Part shown: positions 8,183-17,700 of the stretch, piece by piece | Layout of the letters: each line of letters starts with the position of its first letter | Position numbering within the stretch: the first letter of the stretch is position 1 | NCBI GenBank assembly: GCA_035651455.1 | Contig: DASRFR010000058.1 | Coordinates: 124,001-188,000 of the forward strand | Direction of reading: 5' to 3' | DNA: 64,000 bases | Source: DASRFR01 sp035651455 | GTDB lineage: Bacteria; Acidobacteriota; Terriglobia; Terriglobales; Acidobacteriaceae | The notes under the pieces: generated by a model | Told to the model about the DNA's origin: nothing | The model's database searches: none | Seen by the model: only the letters and a program-made list of their open reading frames with translations | Translations under genes and position numbers: made by a program

Positions 8183-10207
8183 ATGCTTTCGAAAAGCTGG
8201 CGCGCCGGCCGGGCCCTGCGGCTGTGCGTTGTCCTTCTGGTCCTTATAGTGGGCCTTCCCGGATGGGCGGCGGAAAAGACACGCCTCCATGTCGATGACT
8301 ATCAGATCGATGCGGAGTTGATTCCGCATGCCCACAAATTAAGCGCTCAATCGAAGGTGAAGTTCACTGCAATCGAGGACCTGAACATGGCGGTCTTCGA
8401 ACTCAACAACGGCCTTCGCATCACAAAGGTTCTGGACGCCAATAACAAGCCCCTGGATGCCGAGCGGGTTACCCAGGACTCTACCGTACGGGTACAGCTT
8501 CCAAATGGATTGCCTAAAGGTTCCAGCACAACATTGACCTTCAACTACGAAGGCGCATTGGAAAATGGCGATGACAGCCCCGTGCAGGGTCTTAAACTGG
8601 CCAATGTAGGCGAAGATACCTCTTATTTGCTCTACGCGGCGCGCTGGTTCCCCGTCAATGCCTATGGCATTAATCGTTTTACCGCAAATATCAGTGTGAC
8701 GGTTCCGGCGCACATGTTGGTTATCGGCAGCGGCAGCCCATCCCCAGGAACGATGGGCCAGGTTAAGAAGACTGCGTCATCTGCAGGCACAAAGACCTAT
8801 ACGTTTAGCTGGGACAAACCCAGCTTTCCCGGTACCATCATTGCCGGCCAGTTCCAGGAATTTAAGAGCGACGAAGCGGGCGTTAATCTCCACGTCTTTT
8901 TCAAGCCCGTGCATCAAAACCTCGGCGCTGAATATGCGTCCACTGCAATAAAAGAGTTCACGTATTTCATCACCCTGTACGGCGTAGCTCCTTCCAATCG
9001 GCTGAACCTTGTAGAGATACCGGACGACACAGTTCCCTCCTATTGGGCACCCGAGATCGCGACGCTTGCCAGCCGAGGCATCACTGACAAGGTGAACTAT
9101 CGTTTGCTCGCGAACAATATTGCACATCAATGGTGGGGCGTCTCCGTCAGTCCGGCGAGCAAGGACGACTGGTGGCTGGATGACGGCTTTGCGCGTTATT
9201 CGGAGGCCCGATACGTAGAGAATGCCGCCGGCGAGGCGGGGCTCGATGAAGTGGTAAAAGACATGTCGGTCGGAGCTCTCGCCTACGACACCGTGCCCCT
9301 TTCCAGCATCGGCAAGCTGGATATGTTCTCGCCTGAGTTCCAGTCGTTAACCACTGACAAGGGAGCCATGATCCTGCACATGTTGCGCTGGGTCGTGGGC
9401 GATCAGAAATTCGATCAGATCATGCGCGGCTTTGCCAGCCAGTACGCCGGGAAACCCGCGACGATGGATGATTTCCGGGCGCTCGCGGAAAAAGATTACG
9501 GGGACAAGCTGACCTGGTTCTTTTCGCAATGGCTGGACTCCACTGGCGCGCCCGAGTTCAAGACGAAGTACACGATCTATCGCTTGGGAAGCAACAAAGG
9601 GTTCCGTGTGGTCGGGGAGATTTCGCAGGACTTGGATCTGTTCCGCATGCCCGTGGATCTGAAAATCGATACGGACGGAAAGACCGAGAACAAGCGCGTG
9701 GAGGTCGTAGGCACGAATTCACCATTCACGGTGGAAACTTTCGGCAGACCGCGGCGAATTTCTATCGATCCAGAAGACCGCGTTTTGAAGAACTCAAGTG
9801 AAATTAAGTTGCGTGCTTCGATTATGCGCGGTCAAGCGTTAGTGCAGCAGGGCGATCTGGCCGGCGCACTCTCGGAGTTCAACAAGGCGCTCGATGCGAA
9901 TAAAAACAGCTCACTAGCTCATTACCGAATCGCCGACGTATTTTTCCTGCAGAAGAACTACCAGGCCGCAGCTAACGCGTATCGCGAAGCGCTGAACGGT
10001 GATGGCGAGCCGAAGTGGGTGGAAGTCTGGAGCCACATTTCTTTGGGAAAGATCTTCGACCTCACGGGACAACGTGAGCGCGCCACGAATGAGTATCGGC
10101 AAGCGATCCAGACCAATGACAATACCCAAGGCGCCATGGAAGAGGCCCGCAAGTATTTGCAAAAGCCATATGAGGTCGCGAAGAATACCGCCCCAGTCAA
10201 TAATTAA
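8183..10207 (+). CDS. M1-peptidase-like exported protein lacking the zinc site, with C-terminal TPRs
   Basis: 674 residues: signal peptide (about 1-30, ending PGWAA), an M1 aminopeptidase N-like domain (about 35-520) and TPR-like repeats (about 545-665). The M1 scaffold is clear in AHQWWG and in WLDDGFARYSE, but the zinc and catalytic motif HExxH-x18-E reads NNIAH with Asp334 in place of the final Glu. The first zinc His (Asn311), the catalytic Glu (Asn312) and the third ligand (Asp334) are all changed, and only His315 remains. The codons AAC AAT are unambiguous. No GxMEN substrate motif is seen. It is probably a pseudo-peptidase used for binding or scaffolding in the periplasm. Its 3' end overlaps the converging aminotransferase by 11 bp. 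Confidence 0.88.
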   Translation: MLSKSWRAGRALRLCVVLLVLIVGLPGWAAEKTRLHVDDYQIDAELIPHAHKLSAQSKVKFTAIEDLNMAVFELNNGLRITKVLDANNKPLDAERVTQDSTVRVQLPNGLPKGSSTTLTFNYEGALENGDDSPVQGLKLANVGEDTSYLLYAARWFPVNAYGINRFTANISVTVPAHMLVIGSGSPSPGTMGQVKKTASSAGTKTYTFSWDKPSFPGTIIAGQFQEFKSDEAGVNLHVFFKPVHQNLGAEYASTAIKEFTYFITLYGVAPSNRLNLVEIPDDTVPSYWAPEIATLASRGITDKVNYRLLANNIAHQWWGVSVSPASKDDWWLDDGFARYSEARYVENAAGEAGLDEVVKDMSVGALAYDTVPLSSIGKLDMFSPEFQSLTTDKGAMILHMLRWVVGDQKFDQIMRGFASQYAGKPATMDDFRALAEKDYGDKLTWFFSQWLDSTGAPEFKTKYTIYRLGSNKGFRVVGEISQDLDLFRMPVDLKIDTDGKTENKRVEVVGTNSPFTVETFGRPRRISIDPEDRVLKNSSEIKLRASIMRGQALVQQGDLAGALSEFNKALDANKNSSLAHYRIADVFFLQKNYQAAANAYREALNGDGEPKWVEVWSHISLGKIFDLTGQRERATNEYRQAIQTNDNTQGAMEEARKYLQKPYEVAKNTAPVNN

Positions 10208-11495
10208 GATGCACCGGTTGCGAATGCTGGGCCAAGGCCGTTGCGAACGCTGAAATTGCGTGATCGATCTGCGCTTGGGTGATGACCAGCGGCGGTTGAA
10301 AGCGAATCACGTTTCCGTATACGCCTCCCACCCCAACCAGTACGCCCTCTCTGAACAGCGACTCCCGAATCGCGTCCGCTTCGGCCGTGGCCGGCGTGAG
10401 TTTGTCGTCTCTCACCAGTTCAACGCCTATCATGAGCCCAAGCCCACGGACGTCCCCGATCAACGGATTCTCCTTCTGCAATTGGCGCAACTTTGACATC
10501 GCGTACTCGCCCATGTCCGCGGCACGTGCCGGTAGGTTTTCATTCTCCATGAACTCAATATTTGCGAGTGCGGCAGCACAGGACACTGGATTACCTCCGA
10601 ATGTAGACAGGTGGTCGCCAGGTTTGAAGGCATCGGCAATCTCCGGACGCGTAGTGAAGGCGCTGAGTGGGAATCCGTCGGCAATGCCTTTGGCCGTAAC
10701 CAGGATGTCGGAATCGACTCTATAATGCTCGATGGCGAACATCTTGCCAGTGCGCCCGAAACCGGATTGGACCTCGTCGGCTATAAACAGAATGCCGTAG
10801 CGGTCGAGAACTTCTTTCACCTCTCGGAAGTAGTTGGCGGGGGGCACGATGATGCCGCCCTCGCCCATCACCGGCTCCGCGATGAATGCGGCCACGTCGT
10901 TTGACGTAGCAAAGCGGACCACCTCGTCAATGGCTTGTGCACAGTGGCGCGCGCACTCTTCGGGATCATGAGGCCATTGTGAGCGGTACGCGTAGGGTGC
11001 GGGCGCAAACGCCACGCCCGGAGCATAAGGACCACCCCGTTTCTTGCGCCCGTAATTCCCGGTAATTGACAACGTCCCCCAGGTCCGCCCATGAAAGCTG
11101 GCATGCAAGGAAATGAACTCATGCTTACCGGTGTATAAACGTGCCAGTTTCAGAGCGCCTTCGATCGCTTCCGCGCCGCCATTGCCGAAGAAAGTCTTCG
11201 TCAGACCGCGGGGCGCGACATGCGCGATTTTCTCCGCCAGGTCCGCGACGGGCTGGGCGTGATAGATGTACGAAGCACAGTGAACCAGTTTGTCCATTTG
11301 CTTCTTCGCGGCGCCTATGACCTGGGGATTGTTGTGCCCCGCGTTCACGACCGAAATCCCGGAAAAACAATCCAGGTACTCGCGACCATTTACGTCGGTT
11401 ACGGTTGCGCCGCTCGCTTTCTCGACTACCAGGGGCAGAACCGATTTCATGAAACCAGTGATGACGTAATTCTTATATTTTTCAATCGTGTCCAT
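10197..11495 (-). CDS. Class III aminotransferase (AGXT2 / beta-alanine-pyruvate type)
   Basis: PLP-dependent transaminase of 432 residues. The signature FIADEVQSGFGRTG spans 237-250, and the PLP lysine is Lys269 in ILVTAKG. The sequence resembles alanine-glyoxylate aminotransferase 2 and GABA or beta-alanine transaminases; exact substrates cannot be read from it. It is the last gene of the seven-gene minus-strand run and lies 66 bp after a methylmalonate-semialdehyde dehydrogenase. That neighbour makes beta-alanine (giving malonate semialdehyde) or 3-aminoisobutyrate (giving methylmalonate semialdehyde) the most attractive amino donors. This is inference from context. Confidence 0.9.
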   Translation of the reverse strand: MDTIEKYKNYVITGFMKSVLPLVVEKASGATVTDVNGREYLDCFSGISVVNAGHNNPQVIGAAKKQMDKLVHCASYIYHAQPVADLAEKIAHVAPRGLTKTFFGNGGAEAIEGALKLARLYTGKHEFISLHASFHGRTWGTLSITGNYGRKKRGGPYAPGVAFAPAPYAYRSQWPHDPEECARHCAQAIDEVVRFATSNDVAAFIAEPVMGEGGIIVPPANYFREVKEVLDRYGILFIADEVQSGFGRTGKMFAIEHYRVDSDILVTAKGIADGFPLSAFTTRPEIADAFKPGDHLSTFGGNPVSCAAALANIEFMENENLPARAADMGEYAMSKLRQLQKENPLIGDVRGLGLMIGVELVRDDKLTPATAEADAIRESLFREGVLVGVGGVYGNVIRFQPPLVITQAQIDHAISAFATALAQHSQPVHLNY

Positions 11496-11561
11496 GGATT
11501 TCTCGTCCGCTGAAAGCGCCTATCACACAGGGCATTCATTACACAAACAAATTGAGCCCCG

Positions 11562-13052
11562 TCAGAATTTTCGCGAGTGCTCTTTTGCCCAACGCTCGAT
11601 AACTACTTTCTTCTCGGTGTAAAACTCGATCGCGTCTCGCCCCTGCCCGTGCATCACGCCGAAAAAGCTGTCCTTCCAGCCGCTGAATGGGAAATACGCC
11701 ATGGGTGCGGCTACGCCGATGTTGATGCCGATATTGCCGGCCGGCGCTTCATAACGGAACTTGCGCGCAGCCGAGCCACTGGAGGTAAACAAGGACGCCT
11801 GATTGCCAAATGGGCTGCGGGAGAGGAAGTCGATCGCCTCGTCGATATCGTTAGCGTGCACCAGGCTGAGCACCGGGCCGAAAATTTCAGTGTCGGTGAG
11901 TTCGTTGTTTGCGGGCACATCATCAAGAACGGTGGGCTTGACGAAGTTTCCCGCTTCGTATCGGCTGATTTTGGCGTTTCGCCCGTCGAGGAGGACCTTC
12001 GCACCCTGCCGCTCCCCGGTCGCGATGAGCGACTCGATACGCGACTTGCTCTCGCGAGTGATGACCGGACCCATCTGGATCCCTTCATCCAGCCCGTTGC
12101 CGACTTTTAAGTTCGCGGCAGCGCCAGTAATGGAATCGCGAAATGTTTTCTGCGCTTCTGCGACCGTGATCGCGACCGATACCGCAAGGCATCGCTGGCC
12201 CGCGCAACCAAATGCGCTGTCGCTGATGATTTCCGTCGCTCTGTCCATGTCGGCGTCGGGCAGAATGATGACATGGTTCTTGGCTCCTCCCTGGCACTGC
12301 GCCCGTTTGCCGTTTGTTCCCGCACGGCCGTAAATATACCTGGCCACCGGAGTCGAGCCGACAAAGCTGATGGCCCGCACTTTCGGATGATCGAGCAGCG
12401 CATCGACAACACTCTTCCCGCCGTTGACCAGACTGAGCACGCCCCGGGGAACGCCACACTGTTCCAGCAACTCGAAGGCAAAGCGCATGGTGAGCGGCAC
12501 GCGCTCGGATGGCTTCAGGATGAAGGTGTTGCCCGTCGCGATCGCATACGGCAGGAACCAGAAAGGAATCATGCCGGGGAAATTGAAAGGTGTAATCGCA
12601 GCCACGACGCCGAGGGGCTGGCGAATCATGGTTTCGTCGATTCCGCGAGCAACATCTTCCAGGTTGTAGCCCTGCATCATCATAGGGATGCCGCAGGCTA
12701 CTTCGACATTCTCGATGGCACGGCGCATCTCCGCCTTCGCTTCGGCGAATGTCTTTCCGTTTTCCCGGCTGATAATGCGGCCTAGCTCATCGAGATGCTC
12801 TTCCAGCAGTTGCTTGAGTTTAAACAGCGGCTGAATGCGGTCTTCCGGCGGCGTTCTTCGCCATTGGGGATAAGCAGCCGCAGCAGCTTCGACTGCAGTA
12901 TTCACTTCAGTGGCGGTGGATAAAGGTACTCGCGCGAGAGTCTCTCCGGTCGCCGGGTTAACCACATCTTGCCAATCGCTAGTTGTGGACTCCGTCCACC
13001 GTCCTCCAATGTAATTGGGAAGATTCGTCTGCGTGAGAATGCCAGTACTCAT
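11562..13052 (-). CDS. mmsA: Methylmalonate-semialdehyde dehydrogenase (CoA-acylating)
   Basis: Oxidises (methyl)malonate semialdehyde to propionyl- or acetyl-CoA with NAD and CoA. It has 496 residues. The catalytic Cys is Cys288 in CAGQRCLA. Where hydrolytic aldehyde dehydrogenases carry the general-base Glu (ELGGKS), this protein has QGGAKNH at 254-260, the signature of the CoA-acylating MMSDH subfamily. TPFNFPGMIPFWF at 154-166 is also typical. The neighbouring class III aminotransferase would supply the semialdehyde from beta-alanine or 3-aminoisobutyrate. The same family also serves valine, thymine and inositol catabolism, but no genes for those pathways lie nearby. Confidence 0.95.
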   Translation of the reverse strand: MSTGILTQTNLPNYIGGRWTESTTSDWQDVVNPATGETLARVPLSTATEVNTAVEAAAAAYPQWRRTPPEDRIQPLFKLKQLLEEHLDELGRIISRENGKTFAEAKAEMRRAIENVEVACGIPMMMQGYNLEDVARGIDETMIRQPLGVVAAITPFNFPGMIPFWFLPYAIATGNTFILKPSERVPLTMRFAFELLEQCGVPRGVLSLVNGGKSVVDALLDHPKVRAISFVGSTPVARYIYGRAGTNGKRAQCQGGAKNHVIILPDADMDRATEIISDSAFGCAGQRCLAVSVAITVAEAQKTFRDSITGAAANLKVGNGLDEGIQMGPVITRESKSRIESLIATGERQGAKVLLDGRNAKISRYEAGNFVKPTVLDDVPANNELTDTEIFGPVLSLVHANDIDEAIDFLSRSPFGNQASLFTSSGSAARKFRYEAPAGNIGINIGVAAPMAYFPFSGWKDSFFGVMHGQGRDAIEFYTEKKVVIERWAKEHSRKF

Positions 13053-13122
13053 GATTCCTCATTTGTGAATTCGGGCGAGGGCGACAGCGGGTCCTTAAGC
13101 AATCATAAGAGCAAAGTTCCGT

Positions 13123-14487
13123 TCAGACCGGCTGTGCCATGGCTTCACGGCTGGATTCGCAAACTGCCTGTAATGCCGACTCCAGGATGTCTAAGCCTTC
13201 GTCCATCTGATCATCCGTCACAACCAATGGAACGAGAAGCCGAATAACGTTCGAATACGAGCCGGCCGTCAGCGTTATCAAACCGTGCTCGTAGCAGTAT
13301 TGCACGACCTGCTTGGCGGCATCCGAAGCAGGGTCCCGCTTTTCACGCGACTTGACCAATTCGATCGCCTGCATTCCACCAAGGCCGCGCACGTCGCCAA
13401 TCATTGGCCAACGCTTCTGCCAGCTTTTGGCACGACTTTGAAATCGATCTCCGATGCGCATCGCGCGAGTGGTCAACGACTCACGGTCGAACAGCTCGAT
13501 GACGGCCAGGGCTGCCTCGCATGACAATGGATTTCCGGCAAACGTCCCGCCGAGCCCACCCGGACCAGGCGCATCCATCACCTCCGCGCGGCCCGTGATC
13601 CCTGCCAACGGCAAGCCTCCGCCGAGCGACTTGGCGGTGACCAGGATGTCAGGCTCGATGCCGTAATGTTCACACGCAAATAGCGCACCGGTTCGGCCGA
13701 ATCCCGATTGCACTTCATCGGCTATGAACAGCACGTTGTGTTTTCGGCAAACCTCCAGCAGGACCTTGAAATAATCCGGCGGGGGTACCACGAATCCGCC
13801 CTCGCCCAGCACCGGCTCGGCAACCACTGCGGCTACTTCCTCGCTCGCCACTACGCGCTTGAAAGTGTCTTCCAGGTGGCGTGCGCAGTAGAGATCGCAT
13901 TGCGGATACGTCAGCGAATACGAGCAGCGATAACAGTAGGCATAGGGAATGCGGTACACGTCGCCGGGAAACGGAGCAAAACCCGCTTTATAGGGATGCG
14001 TCTTGCTGGTAAGAGCCAGCGTCATCATCGTGCGTCCGTGGAACGCGTCTTCGAACGCAATGACCGAGGAGCGCTTGGTGTAAGCGCGTGCGATTTTGAC
14101 CGCGTTTTCTACCGCTTCCGCTCCGCTGTTTACAAATAGCGTTTTCTTGGGAAATTTACCGGGCGTGATTTCGTTCATGCGCTCGGCAAGTTTGACGTAG
14201 CTTTCGTAGGGCGTGACTTGTATGCAGGTATGCAGAAAGCGATCGAGCTGCCTCCGCACGGCACTGACCACCTGCTCCCGGCGGTGGCCAACATTAATGC
14301 AACCGATGCCTCCCGCGAAATCGATAAACCGGTTGCCGTCCACGTCCTCAAGCCATGCGTCTTCCGCTTTCGCAACGTAGACCGGCGTCCCATGAGAAAG
14401 GCCCCGTGGCACGGCTTTCACACGCCGCTCCCCGAGCATTTTCGACTTGGGACCGGGAATTGCAGTGCGCAATTGAATAGTCGCCAT
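13123..14487 (-). CDS. gabT: 4-aminobutyrate aminotransferase-like class III transaminase
   Basis: 454 residues from the ATG at 14487, two bases after the upstream aldehyde dehydrogenase stop; a GTG at 14499 is in frame but overlaps that gene. FIADEVQSGFGRTG lies at about 254-267 and the PLP lysine is Lys286 in ILVTAKS. A cysteine cluster (Cys185, 188, 197, 201, in PYAYCYRCSY and QCDLYC) marks the subgroup of GABA transaminases with a Cys-rich insert. The likely reaction is GABA plus 2-oxoglutarate to succinate semialdehyde plus glutamate. Adjacency to an aldehyde dehydrogenase that could make or use the partner aldehydes supports this. The symbol is a best guess within a family of broad specificity. 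Confidence 0.88.
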   Translation of the reverse strand: MATIQLRTAIPGPKSKMLGERRVKAVPRGLSHGTPVYVAKAEDAWLEDVDGNRFIDFAGGIGCINVGHRREQVVSAVRRQLDRFLHTCIQVTPYESYVKLAERMNEITPGKFPKKTLFVNSGAEAVENAVKIARAYTKRSSVIAFEDAFHGRTMMTLALTSKTHPYKAGFAPFPGDVYRIPYAYCYRCSYSLTYPQCDLYCARHLEDTFKRVVASEEVAAVVAEPVLGEGGFVVPPPDYFKVLLEVCRKHNVLFIADEVQSGFGRTGALFACEHYGIEPDILVTAKSLGGGLPLAGITGRAEVMDAPGPGGLGGTFAGNPLSCEAALAVIELFDRESLTTRAMRIGDRFQSRAKSWQKRWPMIGDVRGLGGMQAIELVKSREKRDPASDAAKQVVQYCYEHGLITLTAGSYSNVIRLLVPLVVTDDQMDEGLDILESALQAVCESSREAMAQPV

Positions 14488-14489
14488 CT

Positions 14490-15971
14490 TCAGTACCACC
14501 CGATTGGGGCTTCGTTCAAATTAATGTGCACCTGCTTGGTTTCCAGGTACTCTTCAATTCCCCAAGGGCCGAGTTCGCGCCCAAAACCCGACTGCTTGTA
14601 ACCGCCCCAGGGCGCTTCCACATAGGTCGGCTGCATATGATTGACCCAGACAATTCCTGCGCGCAGCGATTTCACCACCCTGAACGCCTTGAAGATGTCT
14701 CGAGTCCAGACCGCAGCTGCGAGGCCATACGGCGAGTCGTTGGCAATCTTCAGAGCATGCTTCTCATCTTCGAATGCAATGACGGCTGCGACCGGGCCGA
14801 AGATTTCCTCACGAGCAATACGAGCGTCGTTGTCGACATCGTAGAAGATGGTGGGTTCTACATAGTAGCCCTTGGAGAACTTCTCCGCGCGACCGCCCCC
14901 GAAGGCTAGCTTGGCCTCTTTCTTTCCGACTTCCTGATACGATCGGACGCGGTCGTATTGTTCTTTGCTAACTACCGGACCCATCTTGGTCTCGCGGTCG
15001 AGCGGCGCACCCAGAGTTATTTTTTTCGCCTTCTCGCACATGGCATCGACAAACTTCTTGTAAATCGGCTTCTGCACCAGGATGCGGCTGCCCGCAGAGC
15101 AGACTTCTCCCTGGTTAACAAACACTCCGAACAGCGCCCCGTCGATCGCGGCTTCGAAATCAGCATCAGCAAAGAAAATGTTGGGCGACTTCCCTCCAAG
15201 CTCGAGGGTCACGCGCTTCACGGTATCGGCGGCCTCCTTGACGATAATTTTGCCAACCGCGGCACTGCCGGTGAAAGCGATCTTGTTCACATCAGGATGC
15301 TTGACCAGCGGCGAACCAGCACTCTCACCGAAGCCGGTAATCACGTTGACTACTCCGGGTGGCAGCCCAACCTCCGAAAACGATCTAGCAAGTTCCAAAA
15401 GCGTCAGAGGCGTTTGCTCGGCAGGCTTGATGACGCAGGTGCAGCCCGCGGCGAGTGCGGGCGCTAGCTTCCAGGCTGCCATCAGGAGCGGATAGTTCCA
15501 CGGGATGATCTGTCCGGCAACCCCGACTGCTTCTTTCAACGTGAGACTCATGGCGTTGTCGGGCACCGGATTTACGTAGCCGAGAATTTTAGTGGCGAGG
15601 CCGCCATAATATTCGAAGCAAGTTGCCGTGTCGTTGATGTCATATTCGGCCTCTACAATGGGCTTGCCGCAATTACGCGCTTCCATTTCCGCCAGCATGG
15701 CGGCGTTCTGACGAATTTTGTCGGCAAGGCGGAAAAGAACACGCCCTCGCTCCTGGGCTGTTGCGGTGCCCCAAGGTCCGTCATCGAATGCCGCACGAGC
15801 GAAGCGGACTGCGCTATCAACGTCTGCCTGGTTGGCGTCGGGAACATGCGCAATCACTTCTTCCGTAGCGGGATCGTAAACCTCAAATGTTTTCTTTGAC
15901 TGGCTTTCCACCCAGTCGCCATTCACGTACATCTGATAAGTGCGAATGTCGGTTTTGACTCCGGCTGGCAT
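14490..15971 (-). CDS. NAD(P)-dependent aldehyde dehydrogenase (betaine/aminobutyraldehyde type)
   Basis: Hydrolytic aldehyde dehydrogenase of 493 residues with an intact active site: Asn159 (IIPWNYP), general base Glu257 (TLELGGKSPN) and nucleophile Cys291 (NQGEVCSAGSR). NQGEVCSAGSR and the C-terminal PWGGYKQSGFGRELG place it with betaine-aldehyde and omega-aminoaldehyde dehydrogenases. In this island it could oxidise 4-aminobutanal to GABA, 3-aminopropanal to beta-alanine, or succinate semialdehyde. A strong GGAGG precedes the ATG at 15971. It is cotranscribed with the GabT-like gene (2 bp apart) and lies 63 bp after the permease gene. Confidence 0.92.
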   Translation of the reverse strand: MPAGVKTDIRTYQMYVNGDWVESQSKKTFEVYDPATEEVIAHVPDANQADVDSAVRFARAAFDDGPWGTATAQERGRVLFRLADKIRQNAAMLAEMEARNCGKPIVEAEYDINDTATCFEYYGGLATKILGYVNPVPDNAMSLTLKEAVGVAGQIIPWNYPLLMAAWKLAPALAAGCTCVIKPAEQTPLTLLELARSFSEVGLPPGVVNVITGFGESAGSPLVKHPDVNKIAFTGSAAVGKIIVKEAADTVKRVTLELGGKSPNIFFADADFEAAIDGALFGVFVNQGEVCSAGSRILVQKPIYKKFVDAMCEKAKKITLGAPLDRETKMGPVVSKEQYDRVRSYQEVGKKEAKLAFGGGRAEKFSKGYYVEPTIFYDVDNDARIAREEIFGPVAAVIAFEDEKHALKIANDSPYGLAAAVWTRDIFKAFRVVKSLRAGIVWVNHMQPTYVEAPWGGYKQSGFGRELGPWGIEEYLETKQVHINLNEAPIGWY

Positions 15972-16034
15972 AAATCCTCCTGCATTGCTCCAGGCGAGTG
16001 GTCGCCTTGCTTTTGCGAAACTCCTACGCGGTAA

Positions 16035-17492
16035 TCATTTATCTCTTGCAGACAAGAGTGTCCCTCCTACGTTGCTGGCTGCTAAAGTCTGAGGCGCCTT
16101 GTGACGGCCGTAGATGAAGAAGAAGAACGCAGCCAAACCTACGAAGAACAGCGTCCCTCCCACCATCCACAATTCATACAGCCACACCGATGTGATCTGC
16201 TGCGCGGGAAAGAAGACTAATAGAATCCCGAGAGTAGTTGTGACCAGGCCTGCCACACCCGCCACCAGTAGTTTCCCCCGGCTATAACGGCCCTGAGGGC
16301 TCGATTCCCTGGCTCCAAACTTGATCAGTGCGGCGAACATGTAGAGGAACGGCACCAGTTGTAAAACGACAGCGAGTGACAGTAGTTTCTGGAACGTCTC
16401 CTGCACGCCGGCGCCCCCAACAAAGTTCAAGACGACCAGTAGTGATGAGACGACCAGTTGCACAATCAGTGCCGCGTATGGGGTGGCATACTCGCGGTGC
16501 ACCTTTCCCAACCACGCGGGCATGTAGGAATCCAGGCCAGCTACGAAGGGGATGCGCGCCGATCCGCCCATCCACGCGGAGCCAATTCCGGCAATAGAAA
16601 GGCTTAGCATCAGGGCAAAAGGAGTAATGATCCAGGACAGCCCGACTTTCGACGCCATGTGCCCCACCGCTTGCACAATTCCCTGCAGTACGCTGATGTC
16701 ATTTTTACCGATGGCGACCAGCAGCGTGAGCGTAGCACCGATGTACAAGGCACCAGAAATCAGGCCGCCCCAGGCTACGGCCCCTGGCAAAGTACGAGCG
16801 GGATCCCTGATTTCGTCTCCCATTACTGATGCGAGTTCGAGCCCAACTAGACCAAAGCAAATTACGCCGAAGGAGTTCAGCACGAAGCGCGGATTTGCCG
16901 GAATGCGAAAGTCGGCAGCTGTGATCGTCGTGCCGAAGCGCGAGCAAATGAGCACACCCAAGCCAATCAGGACAGCTGCTGCGATCCCGGTACCGATTGC
17001 GCCAAGATTGTTCAGCCACTTCCCTACACCAAGTCCCACGATGTTCAGAACGGTCAACAACGTGAGGAGCGCAAGAGATGTTGCCAGCGCGAAAGTCTTG
17101 TTGTCCGCCAGCGAGTGATGCCCGTTCCCGAGCGCATAAACCGAAACGCCCACGAAATACAGCATCACCGTCGGCACGTAGAGCATGTTATTGGTCCAGT
17201 AACACCACCCGGAGAGAAAGCCATGAAAGTCACCGAAAACTTCCTTTGCCCATAAATACACGCCCCCTTCTCCGGGATAGCGCTGCGCAAGTTCGATGAC
17301 AGCAATTCCCTGCGGCCAGAAGAAAAGTAACAGGGAGATGATCCACAGCCAGATGGTCACGCCACCGTTAGCGGAGATCGAGGGCACAACGTTCAGATTG
17401 AAAACCGCGACCACGAAAAGAAGGACCAGGTCCCAACGTCCGAGGACGCGTTTCAGATGAACCTGGCCGGTCTCGTCATGTTTCGACAGCAT
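16035..17492 (-). CDS. APC-superfamily amino acid/polyamine permease
   Basis: 485-residue inner-membrane transporter with about a dozen hydrophobic segments. The N-terminal part VAVFNLNVVPSISANGG and the later ELAQRYPGEGGVYLWAKE match the APC fold (helix 1 and helix 2-3 region). The family moves amino acids or amines by proton symport or exchange. Putrescine, GABA or a related amine is the likely cargo, judged only from the surrounding catabolic genes. A perfect 9-bp palindrome lies 57-90 bp upstream of its ATG and may be an operator. Confidence 0.92.
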   Translation of the reverse strand: MLSKHDETGQVHLKRVLGRWDLVLLFVVAVFNLNVVPSISANGGVTIWLWIISLLLFFWPQGIAVIELAQRYPGEGGVYLWAKEVFGDFHGFLSGWCYWTNNMLYVPTVMLYFVGVSVYALGNGHHSLADNKTFALATSLALLTLLTVLNIVGLGVGKWLNNLGAIGTGIAAAVLIGLGVLICSRFGTTITAADFRIPANPRFVLNSFGVICFGLVGLELASVMGDEIRDPARTLPGAVAWGGLISGALYIGATLTLLVAIGKNDISVLQGIVQAVGHMASKVGLSWIITPFALMLSLSIAGIGSAWMGGSARIPFVAGLDSYMPAWLGKVHREYATPYAALIVQLVVSSLLVVLNFVGGAGVQETFQKLLSLAVVLQLVPFLYMFAALIKFGARESSPQGRYSRGKLLVAGVAGLVTTTLGILLVFFPAQQITSVWLYELWMVGGTLFFVGLAAFFFFIYGRHKAPQTLAASNVGGTLLSARDK

Positions 17493-17548
17493 GTTTTCTT
17501 TCGCTTGCTTGGGACCCGATGCGCGATCAGTTTTTATGCGGATCCGTC

Positions 17549-17582
17549 AAAGCTTGGGCTCTGTAGTGCCATTCCAAGCTTT
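17549..17582. promoter_or_regulatory. Long perfect palindrome upstream of the permease
   Basis: Arms AAAGCTTGG (17549-17557) and CCAAGCTTT (17574-17582) are perfect over nine bases with a 16-base spacer, in the 208-bp gap between the GSAM-like aminotransferase and the permease. The inner half-site AAGCTTGG resembles the AACCTTGC half-site of the palindrome at 22968-22992. No T-tract follows on either strand, so an operator is more likely than a terminator; an RNA hairpin after the aminotransferase remains possible. Confidence 0.5.
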
Positions 17583-17700
17583 CGCTCTGGATAACACCCC
17601 GTTTGCAAGACGGCGCAAGGACGGGTCACTGCATTCCCTGGTCGGACCCAGGCGAGGGAATATAGTGCCTGCGGTGCTCAGCGCCTGACACTTCCGAACC

